Origin: Cotesia glomerata
Lineage: Eukaryota; Arthropoda; Insecta; Hymenoptera; Braconidae
NCBI RefSeq assembly: GCF_020080835.1
Contig: NC_058158.1
Coordinates: 20,794,430-20,858,429, forward strand
Direction of reading: 5' to 3'
Length of the DNA stretch: 64,000 nt
Part shown: positions 47,219 to 58,659 of the stretch, in pieces
Layout of the letters: every line of letters begins with the position of its first letter
Numbering within the stretch: the stretch's first letter is position 1
Notes under the pieces: generated by a model
Told to the model about the DNA's origin: nothing
Databases searched by the model: none
The model's input: only the letters and a program-made list of their open reading frames with translations
Position numbers and translations under genes: made by a program

Positions 47219-50200
47219 ATGAAAATTATTCCGGGAAAGAGAAATGATTCGGTATTATTTTACCATAATGGATTCAAATACTTGCAAGATTATCAGTGCA
47301 AAAAAGTAGCAAGATGCTCTTATCGAAAAAGTGGCTGCAAGGCGACACTTCATTTTGTATCGGAAATCGAGTTCATCGCTAATTTTTCAGAATTAAATGA
47401 AAATGTTGATTTTTTCATCAAAAATAATCATAGCGATTTTCCGGAAGAAGATGCGGATGTTTGGAGAGCTATGAAGAAAGTCATGATTGAAGAAGCGGAA
47501 ACAACAAACGAAAAATTAGTTGATATCTTCGATGATGTTTGTTCAAGGTAATTAACTTATTCATAAAATTATTCAGCCGATTTTTTATAGAAACTAAAAC
47601 ATAACCCGTGTAAAAAGTAAAGTTATATACGTATCTGTATAATCATCCCTTATTATTTCTCAATTATTTATTGTTTAATTTTATATTATTAATTTATCAG
47701 ATTTCCCGAAGTTGCAGAAAATCATATTTATGATTCTGTAAGAAGTACTTTAAGTAGGAAGAGAAGTTTGAGCAGACCTAACATTCCCGATACCATGGCC
47801 GAGTTAGGGGCTGATTTAATTGATTCCATTTTTATGAAAGCAGCAGTGAAGTCGATCAATGGAAAAACGGCGCTTATATTTTCTACCAATGACCTTTTAA
47901 TCGGTCTTAGCGAAAGCGACAAATTGTTCATGGATGGAACATTTTCCGTAAGCTATTTAATTAATTTATAACCACATTTTAACTATTAAACAAAATTATA
48001 AAGAAAAACTATAAAGAAAATTAAATTAAGAAAAGTTTATAAACATGTATTAGATTTTGCCATTATAACTTTTTATTTAATAAAAAAATGTTTTAGAGAA
48101 CAGCACGGAAACCAAAAATGGAGCAAATTTACTCCATCCATTTTAAAACTAATAATACGGTAATAGTTCTAGCAATTTTTTTTAACAATTAATTATAAGA
48201 GACTAAAATTTTTTTATTATGGATTAACTAAAAGTTTTTACATGTACTTGTTATGTACAAGTACTTGTACATATTGATAAAAATTATGTTTATTATATTT
48301 CTTAGTATATAGCTGGGCTAATGATTTTAATGGAAAACAGGGATACGGAAATGTATAATGCCATTTTTTCCTGGCTAATTAATCAGTTCCCTAATTTAGA
48401 AAACAAATCACTGGCCATTATGACTGATTATGAAAAAGCGTCATCTAAATCCTTAAGGATTAATTTTAAAGGCGCAAAGATGTATGGTTGCTACTTTCAT
48501 TTTGTCCATGTGAGTATGCTTTGAAAATATAAAAATAAAAATATAACAAAATTTTAACTTTTTTACCTTCTTTTATGTAATTTTAATTGTAGGCTCTAAT
48601 TAGGAATTGGCAACTTCATAAATTAAAAACTCCCCAGTACATTTTATCTTTAATGATGAATGTGCCTCTGTTGCCTCCTTCATTGTTTCCTGAAGCAGAA
48701 AAAATTATTCATAAAGAAATAAATAATGAGAAGCACACAGATTCAAATATACTTATTTATTTCGATTATTTCAAAGATACTTGGCTGTCTAATGCTGATA
48801 AAGTGAGTGTTTTTAATGCTCCGGCTAATACTAATGATGGTGCAGAAAGTTTCAATCGCTACAGCAATCATATTATAGGCCAAGAGCATCCCGATATTTG
48901 GTCATTAACAGGTAAAATAATAATTTCATTCTAATAAATATAAACGTAAAAAGTAAATTTATGAATTAAATAACTATAATGTGTTAGTAATTTGATGAAC
49001 AAATTTAGCGACCCATTTTATCAGCATAGTTTATTAACTATATAGTTGTTGATGTTAAAAAATTTATATATCTTATTGTAAAATTGTTCCAGACGGTATT
49101 GAGAAAGTTCTAAAAAAAGAAGAACTAAATTTAAAAAGAGTGAAGAACCATTTGAAACCGAAAAGGAATACTCCCAAAGCAACCATCGACAGAATCTTGT
49201 ACATTAAAAACATGCAACTCCAGTTGGAACAAAACCTTATTACGGTTGAAGAATTTTTAAAGTCTTTCCCTAGAAGTTTCGAAGAATTGTTAAGTACAGT
49301 AAAAATACCATTCTTCGCAATCCAACGCTGCTAGATGCACCATTAGATAATTTAGATCTCTCACAATTGGATACAATTGTAAGAGAAAATAAAATTGACC
49401 AAAATAAAATATATTTGGACAATATAAAACAATCAATTGAAATAGTTCAAGAAAGAATGGTGAAAAAATCATGCAACCCTATGTTATCTTTAAGAAACAA
49501 AAGTAAAAATACAAAAAGCTCCCAGATGCAGAACATTAAAAATGTATCTGCTAGTTTCAGAAATGTAAAATTAAATTCCTTGCAAAATTCTTTCAAATTA
49601 ATTAAAAAAACAACAACCACAACAGCAGCAGCATTAGCATCATCAGCACCAGCAACAGCAACATCACGACCAACATTAGCACCATCAGCACCAGCAACAG
49701 CAATATCACCACCAACATTTGCTCTATCACTATCAGCAGTAGCACCATCAGCACCAGCAACAGCAACATCACGACCATCATTAACACTATCACGACCAGC
49801 ATTAGCACCATCAGTACCATCATTATCAGCACCAGCAACATCACGACCAGCATTAGCAACAACAGCAGCATTAGCACCATCAGCACCAGCAACAGCAACA
49901 TCACGACCAACATTTACGCCATCACAACCAGCATTAGCACCATCAACACCATCACTGTCAGCGTGAGCACCAGCAACATCCCCAATACGAACACCAACAC
50001 CTACACCAACAACGGATAGTAAATCCTTGATTAAGTCAACTTCTGTTGATAATATTTTAATTAGTAGTGAAAACGATAATAATTGTTTTGAAGATATTGA
50101 AAAAATAATTGAGAAGGTAAGTATTGTTTTACAATCATTAATCAACATTTCAATGGACAAAAAAAATATTAATTTATAAAATTATTAGAGCATTATCGAT

Positions 50201-51734
50201 CCCAATTATAGAGAAAATGGTATTCAAGAGATCAATAATATTTATGCTATGAAACAATCATCGTATTTGTCTCAAATAGATTTCTCAAAACAATTATTAT
50301 TATGGTATATTTTTACAAAAAATTTATTCTATTAAAATAATAAATTATTTTAAAAAATTTTAATATTTAGATAGATATTGTTCAGCAGTATCTACTGCAC
50401 TTACTTTTACAATTAATTTTAAATACAATTTTTTTAAAATATTTATCCATCAGAAAGTTATGCGTTTCAATTACATGTTAATGGGGAATGAAACTAATAT
50501 TTACAGGTGTTATGAAGAAGTTGTTGAACTAAATGAAGTATGCCTTAAGACACCCGATCGGCCATTGGAATATGATAATAAATGTCATGGATTGATGGTT
50601 TTTTTAGCCGAAATTATCTCCAAAATGAAAGATATAGCTGACGATTTAGGATTAATATTATTTAATCATATTTTAAATCTTTTGCAAGCCCCATTCCCAA
50701 ATACCATCACATTTATTAATATAACTCTGAAAGTAAGTACTTCTGATGATAACATTATTCAAAAATTTTAATAAATATTCTTAATTACAGTTAGCATTAA
50801 AGTATTTAAATAAAAAAAATTCTATAAACATAACAAGTTTAAAAGAAATTATGAAGGAACTAACAAATAATGATTTAATAAAAAATTCTGAATACTCAGT
50901 ACATCAAGCTGAAGATTTGAAACATTGGATTTTCAACAATTGGAGCAATGAATGTTTCAATGAAGATAGTTCAGGTTAAAAAAAATTTTTTTTAGTAGTT
51001 TAATATAAATATAACTTTTGCATTGATCCACATGACGGAACTTTCCAAAAATATTGTAATTTCTTGACTCAGTTCGTTGAGCTGATTCAGAAAATACATA
51101 TGGTTCAAATATATACATGTGTATATATATACTTATATACACATATTTATACAATATAACGCAGCTTGTCACGACGGCGTTTATAATATCCAACCGATAT
51201 TTTCTTAATTCAACATACGTGATTTACGAAATCTACTTTCATTTAGACTGCCGAATAATGGACTTTTTCAATAAATATTATCTTCATAATACCAAATTTA
51301 TTTTAGGTCAAAAATTGTTGAAAAATTGCGAAACCACAAATTCTCCAATAGAAATCACGACTGTGTCTTCAACAACTTTGACCACTACAACCTTAACATC
51401 GACAAATAAATCAATAAATTTAAAAAGAAATTCACAAGACCATTATAACTTGCATTCATTTCCGAAAAAACAAAAAATTCAGGAAGGAAAACCACAAAAT
51501 TTTTTAATTGCAAAAAAAATAAACAGCAATGAATGCATTTTAATACCAATAAATGTATTATCTAAAGAGCAGCATAACGATTTAAAAAAAACAATAGATG
51601 AAAAAAAAAAATTTGAAAATTTAGAAAATAAAAATATTAATTTTGATCATCTTTCAAATTTGTCAAAAACGTTTGTGAAGAAAAACAAAATGTCTTCTTT
51701 TCTTCGAGAAAAAAATTATAAAAAAAAAGTGTAG
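47219..51734 (+). CDS. FLYWCH/MULE-domain transposase, about ten exons
   Basis: Exons joined by GT-AG introns: 47219-47547, 47701-47947, 48097-48159, 48306-48509, 48593-48911, 49093-50116, 50189-50304, 50371-50732, 50791-50974, 51307-51734. Exon 1 has a FLYWCH-like zinc domain (YLQDYQCKKVARCSYR, GCKATLH). Catalytic residues: Asp in LFMDGTF, Asp in IMTDYEKA, the CxxH in YGCYFHFVH, and Glu in NDGAESFNRY. The long sixth exon ends in a Thr/Ser/Ala/Pro-rich repeat region. The last exons have no recognised domain and a Lys-rich C-terminus. It would cut and reinsert this element. Problems: a one-base deficit at the A-run 49301-49305, a TGA near 49965, and an exon 7/8 junction whose phase I cannot make fit. 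Confidence 0.8.
49605..50005 (+). repeat. Coding minisatellite, Ala/Pro/Ser/Thr-rich
   Basis: Imperfect repeats of about 30-42 bases built from GCACCATCAGCACCAGCAAC inside transposase exon 6 give the protein a mucin-like linker (APSAPATATSRPTLAPSAPA). The antisense strand is also open, which explains the spurious minus-strand frames here. Confidence 0.85.
51010..51200 (-). mobile_element. MITE-like repeat, copy 2, in a transposase intron
   Basis: The reverse complement contains TATGTATTTTCTGAATCAGC and GTCATGTGGATCAATGCAAA, matching the repeat at 36985-37795. It lies in the last intron of the transposase gene and shows the uninterrupted form of the site that holds the piggyBac MITE in copy 1. 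Confidence 0.6.
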
Positions 51735-52012
51735 CACAAACATTATTGATTATTAAGTAATAATTAATTTAAAACATAAAACTGTTACGGTTTGTAAATA
51801 ACTATTTATTAAAAAAATTGGATTTTATTTTCTTTTCTTTCAATTACTTTAAGTTAATAAAAAATAGATTTAAAAATGATTAAATATTTAAGATTATAAA
51901 TAAAATTTTATCAATGTTGATATTATATTTTAATTTTAATTTTGACTACAAAATTAAATCAATATATTATTGTTCAATGAATGATATAATAAAAAAAAAT
52001 TTTTTTCATTTT

Positions 52013-52826
52013 ACCTAGTTCACGAGCTGCTACGTCAATTGCTACAATAAATGGAGCCTTATCAGATCGAATATCTAATTGGATAGAAATATAAAATTAA
52101 TTTCAAGAAATACAAAAAAAATTATGACAATAAACAATGTTAAATAATACCTTGTAATACCCAATTACGTTCTTGTGGAGTTTTATAACCATGAAAGCAT
52201 ACAGTTGACCATTCCTTACGTTTCATTTTTCTCGTTATTTTATCTACTCTACGTTTTGTTACAATCTAATAAACTCCAGGAAAATCTAGCAATCTTCCTG
52301 GAGTAGCGATGACAATCTCCACTCCGCTGTAGGATCTCTGGCCTGTGAACTTTTCGGTGCTCTGCCGTACAAACAAGTATTCCATATACAAGATGTGTGA
52401 CTAACGTCATCTGCAACCTGTTGGATTTAAATAAACAAATTAGAGATAAATATTAATATTTAATATATGTATTTAATAATTCAAATAAATTAAAGATTTA
52501 AATGAACAAATTATAAATTTAATTGCTGTTTATTAATCAACCAATTTTATAATTATTATTACTAATTATTCATCATCGTGTATCATTATTATTTACTTAA
52601 GTAAATTATTTCTTAACTTTTATTATACTTCACTTATTTTATAACGTAATTCAGAAATCCGGCCTCTTCAAAAATGAAAAAATGGATTAGGTATAATATT
52701 CCACGAAGATTTATCTCCTTTTCGCTTCTATATTGCTTGATAAAACGTGGGTTGCGATTTGAAACTGTGTCACTGGGAACGTAAAAATTCTTCTTGAATA
52801 GCTCAAGATGCCCTAGATCCCATCGA
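52013..52826 (-). pseudogene. DDX5-like helicase, broken copy in right arm
   Basis: Minus-strand counterpart: exon a (about 52826-52690), a shortened exon b that fuses GRLLDF directly to the downstream exon c (NKTIVF lost, VTKRRVDKITRKMKRKEW kept), and the exon DIRSDKAPFIVAIDVAAREL (motif V region) at 52085-52013 with a GT donor after it. It shares with the left arm the absence of the ATP-binding exons, so that loss came before the arms were duplicated or homogenised. The other deletions are specific to each arm. Confidence 0.85.
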
Positions 52827-53503
52827 GTTTTCCTGAAGCAATTAGAAAATAAAATGTTCTCAAAAAACCAATTATTTTAAAATTTTTAATTCACAAATTA
52901 TATGTATTTATTTATTTATTGGAGTTGGCTTTTTTGTTTTTGGAAAATAAAATTGCAAGTCTTAATAACTAAGGCCAGTGTAAATAACTAGGTTTTCACC
53001 TTATCTAATGTATATTTTACATCATAAAAATTCAGCCTATTCAAAATTTTACTTACCAAAATTTGTACGCACACTAAAATAATCAGCTGATCAGCTGATC
53101 AGTTTACAAGTACTTATGTATATTTACATTTCGAAAATTTAACCACAAACTAAACACGATAATAATTTATGAAACACAACATTATTTACCACAATAATTA
53201 TTATTTATATATTATTTATTTATTTACTTTTATATAATATTTATTTAAAATATACTACTTTATATTTATATTTATTGTTTCATTTATTGAAACCGATAAT
53301 TTTAACAAATATCAAATGTACTACCCGTATATAAAATTTTGATCTGGGTAATCGGGATCTGCGTAATGGGGATCTGCGCAATATATATTCTGTGTCATCG
53401 AATATGTGTGTAATCGGGATCTGAGTAAAAGAGATCTGGGTAAAACGAATCTGGGTAATAGCGCCATCTGCGTAATCGGGATCTGGGTAAAAGACACCAT
53501 CCC
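52013..53503 (-). repeat. Right terminal inverted repeat of MULE
   Basis: Reverse complement of the left repeat. It lacks about 400 bases of helicase exon b to c that the left arm has, and holds one helicase exon (52013-52085) that the left arm has lost. Confidence 0.9.
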
Positions 53504-53511
53504 GTATTTTA
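53504..53511. repeat. Target-site duplication of MULE, right
   Basis: GTATTTTA, identical to 40841-40848. Eight bases is within the 8-11 bp range of Mutator-like elements. Confidence 0.9.
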
Positions 53512-54230
53512 GCATCGGCGTGGCCGTGTGAAAAATCAGACGTTTTAATCATCCTAAATGATTGGAATTAAAAATTTAGTATAATTAGCCAAATTATTTA
53601 AATTTATCCTTGTATGACCAAAAATTTTCAATCGTCACGTAATCCATTTTGAATCATCGAAGCGACGAAAATTTCGAAAATATTTCATTATTAGAAATGG
53701 TTTGTCAAGATTAAAAATTTTTAATTCTAACATAATCCGTTTTAATCATCATAGAAAACGAAAATTTACCCCTTATATCATAATTTAAAACGATTGCACA
53801 TGATTAATAATTTGAAATCCTCATTAAATGATTTCAAATCATAACAAATGCCAGAAATTCACGCAAGTATTTAATGATTAAAATTGATTCTTCATGATTA
53901 AAAAAATTTACTCATTGTTAATTATTTTATATTCTGTCAATTTCTCAGTATTTGAAATGATTTATAATGATTAATTGTGACATTTTCAAAATGATTTACA
54001 TGATTCGGTACGATTAAAAATGATTAAAACTGATTGCATTCCCAGCAATGGTCCCTACGGTCGTATTCCATGATCTCCAATGAGGAGGTTCGCAGATGAC
54101 CCAGATTTTACTTTTTGTATTTGAGTATTTTAGTTTATTTTTTAATAATTACTTAAAAATTAATAGAAACAATTATTGTTATTAGTGCGGCGATTATTAT
54201 TTAATTATTGTATTTATTTAGTAAATAATT
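53512..54230. other. No gene seen
   Basis: Flank of the MULE. Words of the form AAATGATTAAAA recur loosely (53560-54040). No coding signal. Confidence 0.35.
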
Positions 54231-54373
54231 TTATATTATTGTTACCGAAGGTATGATTAAATTAAGAAATTAAGCATGTGAGAAATTATTACGAAGCCGA
54301 GCGAATTAATTGTAAAAGAAATTAAAAGACTGGGCAAATTATTCTAAGTTCCGAACAAGATTTAGTATGGAAA

Positions 54374-54563
54374 ATCAACGAATGGATATATAATAAAAGA
54401 AATTGCGATTAAAATAATAAAGAATTGTGAATTTGACGAAACGAATGGATAGAAAATGAAGGAAATTACGAATAAAATAATAAATAATTGAGTTTCGAAA
54501 ATAAAAACTTAGAATTAGGCGAGACGAATGGATAGAAAATGAAGGAAATTACAATTAAAATAA
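54374..54563. repeat. Three-copy tandem repeat
   Basis: ACGAATGGATAGAAAATGAA then GGAAATTAC..AAATAATAAATAATT occurs three times (about 54379, 54440, 54522) with diverged spacers. Confidence 0.8.
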
Positions 54564-54872
54564 TAGATAATTATTTTAGAATGCTAGTTTGAGGACACCG
54601 GACAGGGGTCTAAAACGACCCTTCCGGTTCGTTACAAGAGAGTTAGGGAAAAAATGATAAACTCCAAAATTTGGCTCGATAAGGGGAGCAATTCTTTCTC
54701 GGGAGAATTACTCGGTTGAATACTCTTCACCAAGTAATGCGAGAGGATGATACTCTACCTGGAGTCTGACCAAGGCCCAGGTAAGTATCGTGAACCAACC
54801 GGATGAAAGTGCTTCTCCCCGTGCCGAAGCCTTCAGCTGAGGTACGGTAGGTGATCATAAGTCGTGTAGGTG

Positions 54873-55013
54873 GGATCGAGCTGGAGGCTATCCTCTCGAT
54901 CCTTGGGGACGGCGATTAGGAGGTCAAGGAAGTCGGCTAGATACCTTGACTTCGGGGACCTGGGTGGCAGCACCGCGGGAGAAGGGAGTTGGAGACTATC
55001 CTCTCGTTTCTCC
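54873..55013. repeat. Three hairpins with conserved loop in LTR-like block
   Basis: GGATCGAG (54873-54880) with CTCGATCC (54895-54902), loop CTGGAGGCTATCCT; GTCAAGG (54923-54929) with CCTTGAC (54944-54950), loop AAGTCGGCTAGATA; GGAGAA (54978-54983) with TTCTCC (55008-55013), loop containing GGAGACTATCCTC. After each, a GGGGAC/GGGGGA word and a CGATTAGG/CGAGTAGG word recur. Stems differ; loops share GGCTAT or a near variant. Confidence 0.75.
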
Positions 55014-55439
55014 GGGGGAATACCGAGTAGGAAATTGACCCACTAGCGCCGCGAACTGGAGAACGCGATTTTTTTTTGTTTTGAGTTTGAACCGCGAATA
55101 CCGTCGTGTATGGTTGGATAGAAAGTTTCTATCGTATTAGTGTATATTGCTTATATTGTTTCTTGATTTTGAACCGCGAATATGTGTGAAAAGAGTGTTC
55201 TAATATATTGTTTATATTATTTAATTTGCTTATATTGTTTATATCGTTTATTAATATGATCAGGCCAATAAATAGGTTTTCTTTTTTTTGATTTATTTAA
55301 AATGAAGTGTTTTGTTTATATTTTGTTATTGATAATGTGATCCCCGTTTATGACTCCGGACTCCAGCGAGCGAATTTCGAGCCGGGGACAAATTAGATAT
55401 TTATATTTTGGAAAACGTAGACGTTACGAATGTAAAATT

Positions 55440-55990
55440 AATTTTCATGATTCAAAATGGTTTTTTATATTCAATTTTTAATTTGTAGAATTTAAAATTT
55501 TTTATTTACAGTCTAGAATTAATTATCGGAATATATTATTAGTTATAAATTATCTAAAATAAATTTTCATAGTATAAAATTAATTTTCGTAAGATGAAAT
55601 TTATCGTAATAATATAAAATTAGTTTTTATAGTATAAAATCACTTATTCATAGTCTAAAATAAATTTCTATAATAAACAATTAATTATTAAAAAAATAAA
55701 ATTAATTTAAATCATTAATAATTTATATTATATAATATAAAATTAATTTATATATTATAAAATTAATTATTCTATTATAAAATTGATTTTTCTATTAATA
55801 ATTGAATTACCTTTCATCCAAAATGAATTTTCATAGTTTAAAATTGAATTTCAATATAAAAAATTAATTTGTATAATATTAAATTGACCATTTACAGTCT
55901 CAAATAAATTTTAATAATCAAAAATTAATTCCTTATTTATAAGAAATTATTAATCATCTAAAAATAATTATGAAAATCAAAACTAATGAC
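55440..55990. repeat. Degenerate AT satellite-like block
   Basis: AAAATTAATTTTCATAAT-type words at loose spacing, like 12900-13281 and 36106-36660. Confidence 0.4.
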
Positions 55991-56176
55991 TCCTTATCTA
56001 TATACATATTAGGGAAATACCACCGACTCATCACCACATCTACGAAACTTTTGGACTGATTCATTTAAAATTTGGCATAGGTACTCCTTTTTCACCGTAG
56101 CTGAGAGATAAAAAGCGATTTCACGGAATTCCTATCGGAAATGGATTTTCATTTATTGATCCCCGCTTATAAAAGA

Positions 56177-56545
56177 AATGATCCGTTGCTATGGTAACCG
56201 TTGTTATGGTTACCGTTGCTATGGTTACCTTTGTTATTGTTACAGTTGCTATGGTTAGCGTTGCTATGGTTACCGTTGCTAGGGTGACCGTTGATATGGT
56301 TGCCGTTGCTATGGTTACCGTTGCTATGGTTACCATTGCTATGGTAACCATTACCATGGTTACTATTACCATGGTTACTATTACCATGGATACCATTACC
56401 ATGGATACCATTACCATGGTTACCATTACTATGGTTACCATTACCATGGTGACCATTACTATGGTTGCCATTACCATGGTTACCATTACCATGGTTACCG
56501 TTACTATGGTCACCATCACCATGGTTAATGATACCATAATAACTG
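56177..56545. repeat. 15-bp minisatellite in two blocks
   Basis: About 24 copies. The first half is mainly ATGGTTACCGTTGCT, the second half mainly ATGGTTACCATTACC, with the switch near 56335. All three frames on both strands are largely open, so the open frames at 56121-56571 are products of the repeat and not genes. Confidence 0.95.
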
Positions 56546-56984
56546 TCAAAATAAATAAATTGAAATAACAAATTCGGCTGTCAACTGTTCAGAGAAATTC
56601 AGAAGAATTCAGAGGAATTCAGAGGAATGATTAGAATAAAAGTAGAAAATTACTAAATACTAATATTCAATACGTTAGGCAAATACATTTTGATTTTAAA
56701 TTTTATCGATTGTTTGTTGGGATAGTAAGAATTTATAATCGTCCTTTTTTAAGAAAGACTAGCTAAATCATTAATAACTGAAATAGTTTATATGTATTGT
56801 AATGATCATAAAGGATGAACTTTATTATATCATAACACAACTAAATAAAACATAAATTTATTATGTTGATATTATTAAATGATTAAATTGATTTCAATGA
56901 ATAAAATTATAATGGTAAATTGTATCTGAATTATATTCTTTAAAATTTCACAACGATATCGTTAAATTATAAAAAAAGAGCCAT

Positions 56985-57245
56985 TCGGCAGCCAAAATGG
57001 GAGTAGATTTCATAATTTATTACTAAATGCCTAGCAATTGAATAATAAAAGATTATATATATATATATATTGTGTAAGGATGTACAACAATTTTTGAAAA
57101 TTCCGACATAGAGTACTAACGATATAGTTTGATTTCTATGAAATCTACTGAAAATTATAAGAATTAATTTCAAGCCAAACAAATTTTTTGAAAATTCTGA
57201 CATAAGGACCGATGCAATAGTTAGATTTCTATAAAATCTACTAAT
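56985..57245. mobile_element. MITE-like repeat, copy 3
   Basis: Left GAGTAGATTTCATAA and right TTTCTATAAAATCTAC form a short inverted repeat, and the right side matches GGACCGATGCAATAGTTAGA of copy 1 (37.77 kb). A TA microsatellite lies at 57053-57070. Confidence 0.55.
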
Positions 57246-57814
57246 AATTTTATTTTACTTTTGAATTTTTTTTTCCGCGATTAAATCACATTGACGCGCT
57301 ATCTTATTTTTTACGTATTGAAGCCCTAGTGTACAATTTCCATATTTATATCTTATACAATTATGAGATAAAGTAGTTTACTATGGTTTATAGTATGTAC
57401 TTTTTTCCTCTCGTTATTTAATATCTCAAAGACATTTTAATTATAAATAAAATATTTAAAGTAAGTAAATATAAATATCAAATTATATGAATAATAACAT
57501 AATACAAAAAAAAAAAATAGGAAAACGGTTAACCCTAAAGGCCATCCCTACAACTTCCCACTAATTCCGTTAATACCTTTTCGCTTTAAATTGCACCTAC
57601 GAAGTTTTTGAGCTCATTTTGTTAATTAATTTCAAATAAGTATATATATTATGATTAGAGTGAGTTTAGTAGCATTTCTTTTGTTTTTCAAATATTATAA
57701 ATTTCAAAACACAAGAAATTTTTTTTTATTATTCAACTAAACTTTTATTAACGATACAATTATTCACAAATAATAAAATATATTCGACTATTATTCAGTA
57801 AATTATTTATCAAA
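57246..57814. other. Upstream region of the two-exon gene, no other feature seen
   Basis: AT-rich, with an ATATATATT run near 57640. No clear promoter element can be singled out. Confidence 0.3.
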
Positions 57815-58659
57815 ATGGTCAAAATTAATTTTAATAATAATGAAGATGCAAGGATGTTTAATGATGGAGATCAATCGAAGTAGGTTATATTTTTTTTCTT
57901 AAATTAAAAAAAAAAAAATAAACAAGACCGGTTATATTTTATAGTCATAAAGTTTTGAATTGATGTATTTTTTGAGCTGATGTATTTTTTTTTTGGTTCA
58001 AAAAAACTTACCTTCGTTAAAGAAACTTTAACTTCGTTCAAAAAATTTTTAATCTTCCTTAATATTTTTTTAATTTAAAAAAAATTACCTTAGACTCAAA
58101 ATTTTTTCCTTTTTGTGTAGCTATTTCGCATACATTTACTATGAGATTTAGGTAAAATTATGATCTGTGCTCTTTTAGTCCTGCATCATAATAAAATCAT
58201 AGTAAAAATCAATGGAAATTTTTCATCGTGTACTACTATTTTCTTTTTTTATTTTTTTTATATATCTTTAGCAATTATTTACTAAGTAATTCTTGAAACT
58301 TGCTTTTTTACAGCTTTAAAGGTTTTGTAACCAGAATATTGGGAAGATGTTGGGTAGGATCGGAGTGTTTCATTTTCTTAATATCAGAATGGAAAATAAC
58401 TAGATATGTCATCTATATGAGCCCTATCTTTCAAAATATAATTAAGAATATTCATTTACATCAATTGATTATAATAAATAGAGCAATAGCACGATTTGGA
58501 GTTTCAGATATTCATACAAATAATCCTATAATACATGATCATAGATTTGAAATCAATGCTAGGTCAGCTGTAAATCTATTATCAATTACATTACGTGGAA
58601 ATGATTTTTCTTTGTTACCTAATTTAAAAATTGAAATTGATGACGAAAATGAAGAATAA
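57815..58659 (+). CDS. Small two-exon gene, possible OB-fold protein (136 aa)
   Basis: ATG at 57815. Exon 1 57815-57879 (MVKINFNNNEDARMFNDGDQ..), donor GTAGGT, acceptor TTTTTTACAG, exon 2 58314-58659 ending TAA. The join is in phase. Exon 2 reads FKGFVTRILGRCWVGSECFI, then ISEWKITRYVIYMS and LHQLIIINRAIARFGV, and ends in an acidic tail (IEIDDENEE). Short beta-rich segments with an opening KGFVTR and a Gly-Ser turn resemble a single RPA-like OB fold, which binds single-stranded DNA, but this is a weak, by-eye suggestion. No transposon ends surround it. An AATAAA lies about 75 bases after the stop. It could be a host gene or part of an unrecognised mobile element. The frame is intact. Confidence 0.5.

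Larger units (their letters stand above)
40849..53503 (+). mobile_element. Mutator-like element (MULE) with captured helicase sequence
   Basis: The left end GGGATGGTGTCTTTTACCCA and the right end, its reverse complement, begin inverted repeats of roughly 1.4-1.8 kb. The 8-bp target GTATTTTA is duplicated exactly at 40841-40848 and 53504-53511. Length is 12,655 bp. The core encodes a FLYWCH/MULE transposase gene (47219-51734). Both inverted repeats carry part of a DDX5-like helicase gene, as in Pack-MULEs of plants. Nested inside are a foldback element (44572-45643), a palindromic element (46261-46890) and a MITE (51010-51200). The terminal repeats are nearly identical, so they were homogenised recently or the insertion is young. 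Confidence 0.9.
54231..55400 (+). mobile_element. LTR-like block with hairpin array
   Basis: A GC-richer region in an AT-rich setting, with the tandem 50-90 bp repeats and hairpins listed separately, AATAAA at 55268 and repeated TATATTGTTTATATT words. A start at TGTTACCGAAGG (54239) and an end at GGGGACA (55388) would fit an LTR, but no target duplication confirms these limits. Confidence 0.4.

Noticed and set aside
49447..50160. Minus-strand frames of 237 and 103 codons
   Set aside because: They are antisense of the Ala/Pro/Ser/Thr minisatellite in transposase exon 6, whose plus-strand frame is supported by flanking domains and splice sites.
56121..56571. Long open frames on both strands
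   Set aside because: Entirely produced by the 15-bp repeat; the products are Val/Met/Thr or Gly/Asn/His repeats.
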